Assembly: GCF_019799925.1 (NCBI RefSeq) | Contig: NZ_JABGCG010000002.1 | Location: 434,001-498,000 of the forward strand | Direction of reading: 5' to 3' | Length of the DNA: 64,000 nucleotides | From: Blastococcus sp. CPCC 205250 | GTDB lineage: Bacteria; Actinomycetota; Actinomycetes; Mycobacteriales; Geodermatophilaceae | Shown here: positions 63,919 through 64,000 of the stretch, piece by piece | Layout of the letters: each line of letters starts with the position of its first letter | How positions within the stretch are numbered: position 1 is the stretch's first letter | The notes under the pieces: generated by a model | Told to the model about the DNA's origin: nothing | The model's database searches: none | The model's input: only the letters and a program-made list of their open reading frames with translations | Translations under genes and position numbers: made by a program

Positions 63919-64000
63919 GTGACACTCCCTGCCCGGCTGCCCGAGGCGCTCCGCGACGTGCGCGACCGGGTGGCCGCCGCCCCGCTGGGCCTGGCGACCG
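63919..64000 (+). CDS. Start of an unidentified gene (runs off the right edge)
   Basis: From a GTG at 63919 the frame MTLPARLPEALRDVRDRV stays open to the end of the window (27 codons). It begins 29 bp after the AraC stop. No ribosome site or recognisable motif is present, so both the gene and its start are uncertain. Confidence 0.35.
   Translation, partial: MTLPARLPEALRDVRDRVAAAPLGLAT

Overview
The window is very GC-rich, gene-dense DNA with many GTG starts and 1-4 bp stop/start overlaps. The order crgA, DUF881, pabA/trpG, pknB, pknA, pbpA, rodA, pstP, fhaB, fhaA, tRNA-Leu is the conserved origin-proximal cell-growth block of Actinomycetes (M. tuberculosis Rv0011c-Rv0020c). Gene content and composition suggest Geodermatophilaceae (Blastococcus, Geodermatophilus, Modestobacter), but the family-level call is inference. 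Two identical 16-bp parS-like palindromes at 17917 and 52501 support a position near the replication origin. No IS element, prophage, CRISPR array or rRNA was seen.

Layout. 1-11.6 kb: peptidoglycan synthesis and its Ser/Thr phosphorylation control (PknA, PknB, PstP, FhaA, FhaB with the PbpA/RodA pair), ending in tRNA-Leu(CAG). 11.7-25 kb: tandem universal stress proteins, a DUF1707 protein, an acyl-CoA dehydrogenase divergent from a TetR regulator, then small metabolic genes (GNAT, DUF3224, aldose epimerase, MOSC, S4, RNB nuclease, omega-amidase-like nitrilase), a PRC-barrel/DUF2382 stress protein, a CYTH-CHAD protein and a membrane metallophosphoesterase. 25-29.6 kb: GntR, APH-like kinase, MarR, SRPBCC, GlsB-like and metallo-beta-lactamase-fold genes with several visible operators. 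29.7-39.9 kb: an iniBAC-like cell-envelope stress island. It has a LuxR/AAA regulator translationally coupled to a membrane-anchored Hsp70-like protein, divergent from an IniB-like His/Asp-rich protein and two coupled dynamin GTPases (IniA- and IniC-like), with a four-helix membrane protein at the far end. 40-43.6 kb: a small CoA-ester catabolic group (cyclase, acyl-CoA ligase, enoyl-CoA hydratase). 43.8-47.3 kb: a complete efeUOB iron-uptake operon behind a good IdeR/DtxR box. 47.4-50.7 kb: two more one-PASTA Ser/Thr kinases in tandem. 50.7-64 kb: CinA, SRPBCC, AidB-like dehydrogenase, three cyclic-di-GMP genes (PAS-GGDEF-EAL, membrane GGDEF, PilZ), NYN and DUF222-HNH nucleases, a beta-lactamase-fold hydrolase, an alpha/beta hydrolase and a divergent AraC regulator.

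A recurring feature is a -10 element of form (T/C)ANNNT placed exactly 6-7 nt before a start codon that lacks a Shine-Dalgarno sequence (about ten genes), which predicts extensive leaderless translation. The most distinctive region is the iniBAC-like island, where the IniB homologue carries a long His/Asp/Cys segment and a Thr/Asn tract. No intergenic gap exceeds 300 bases.
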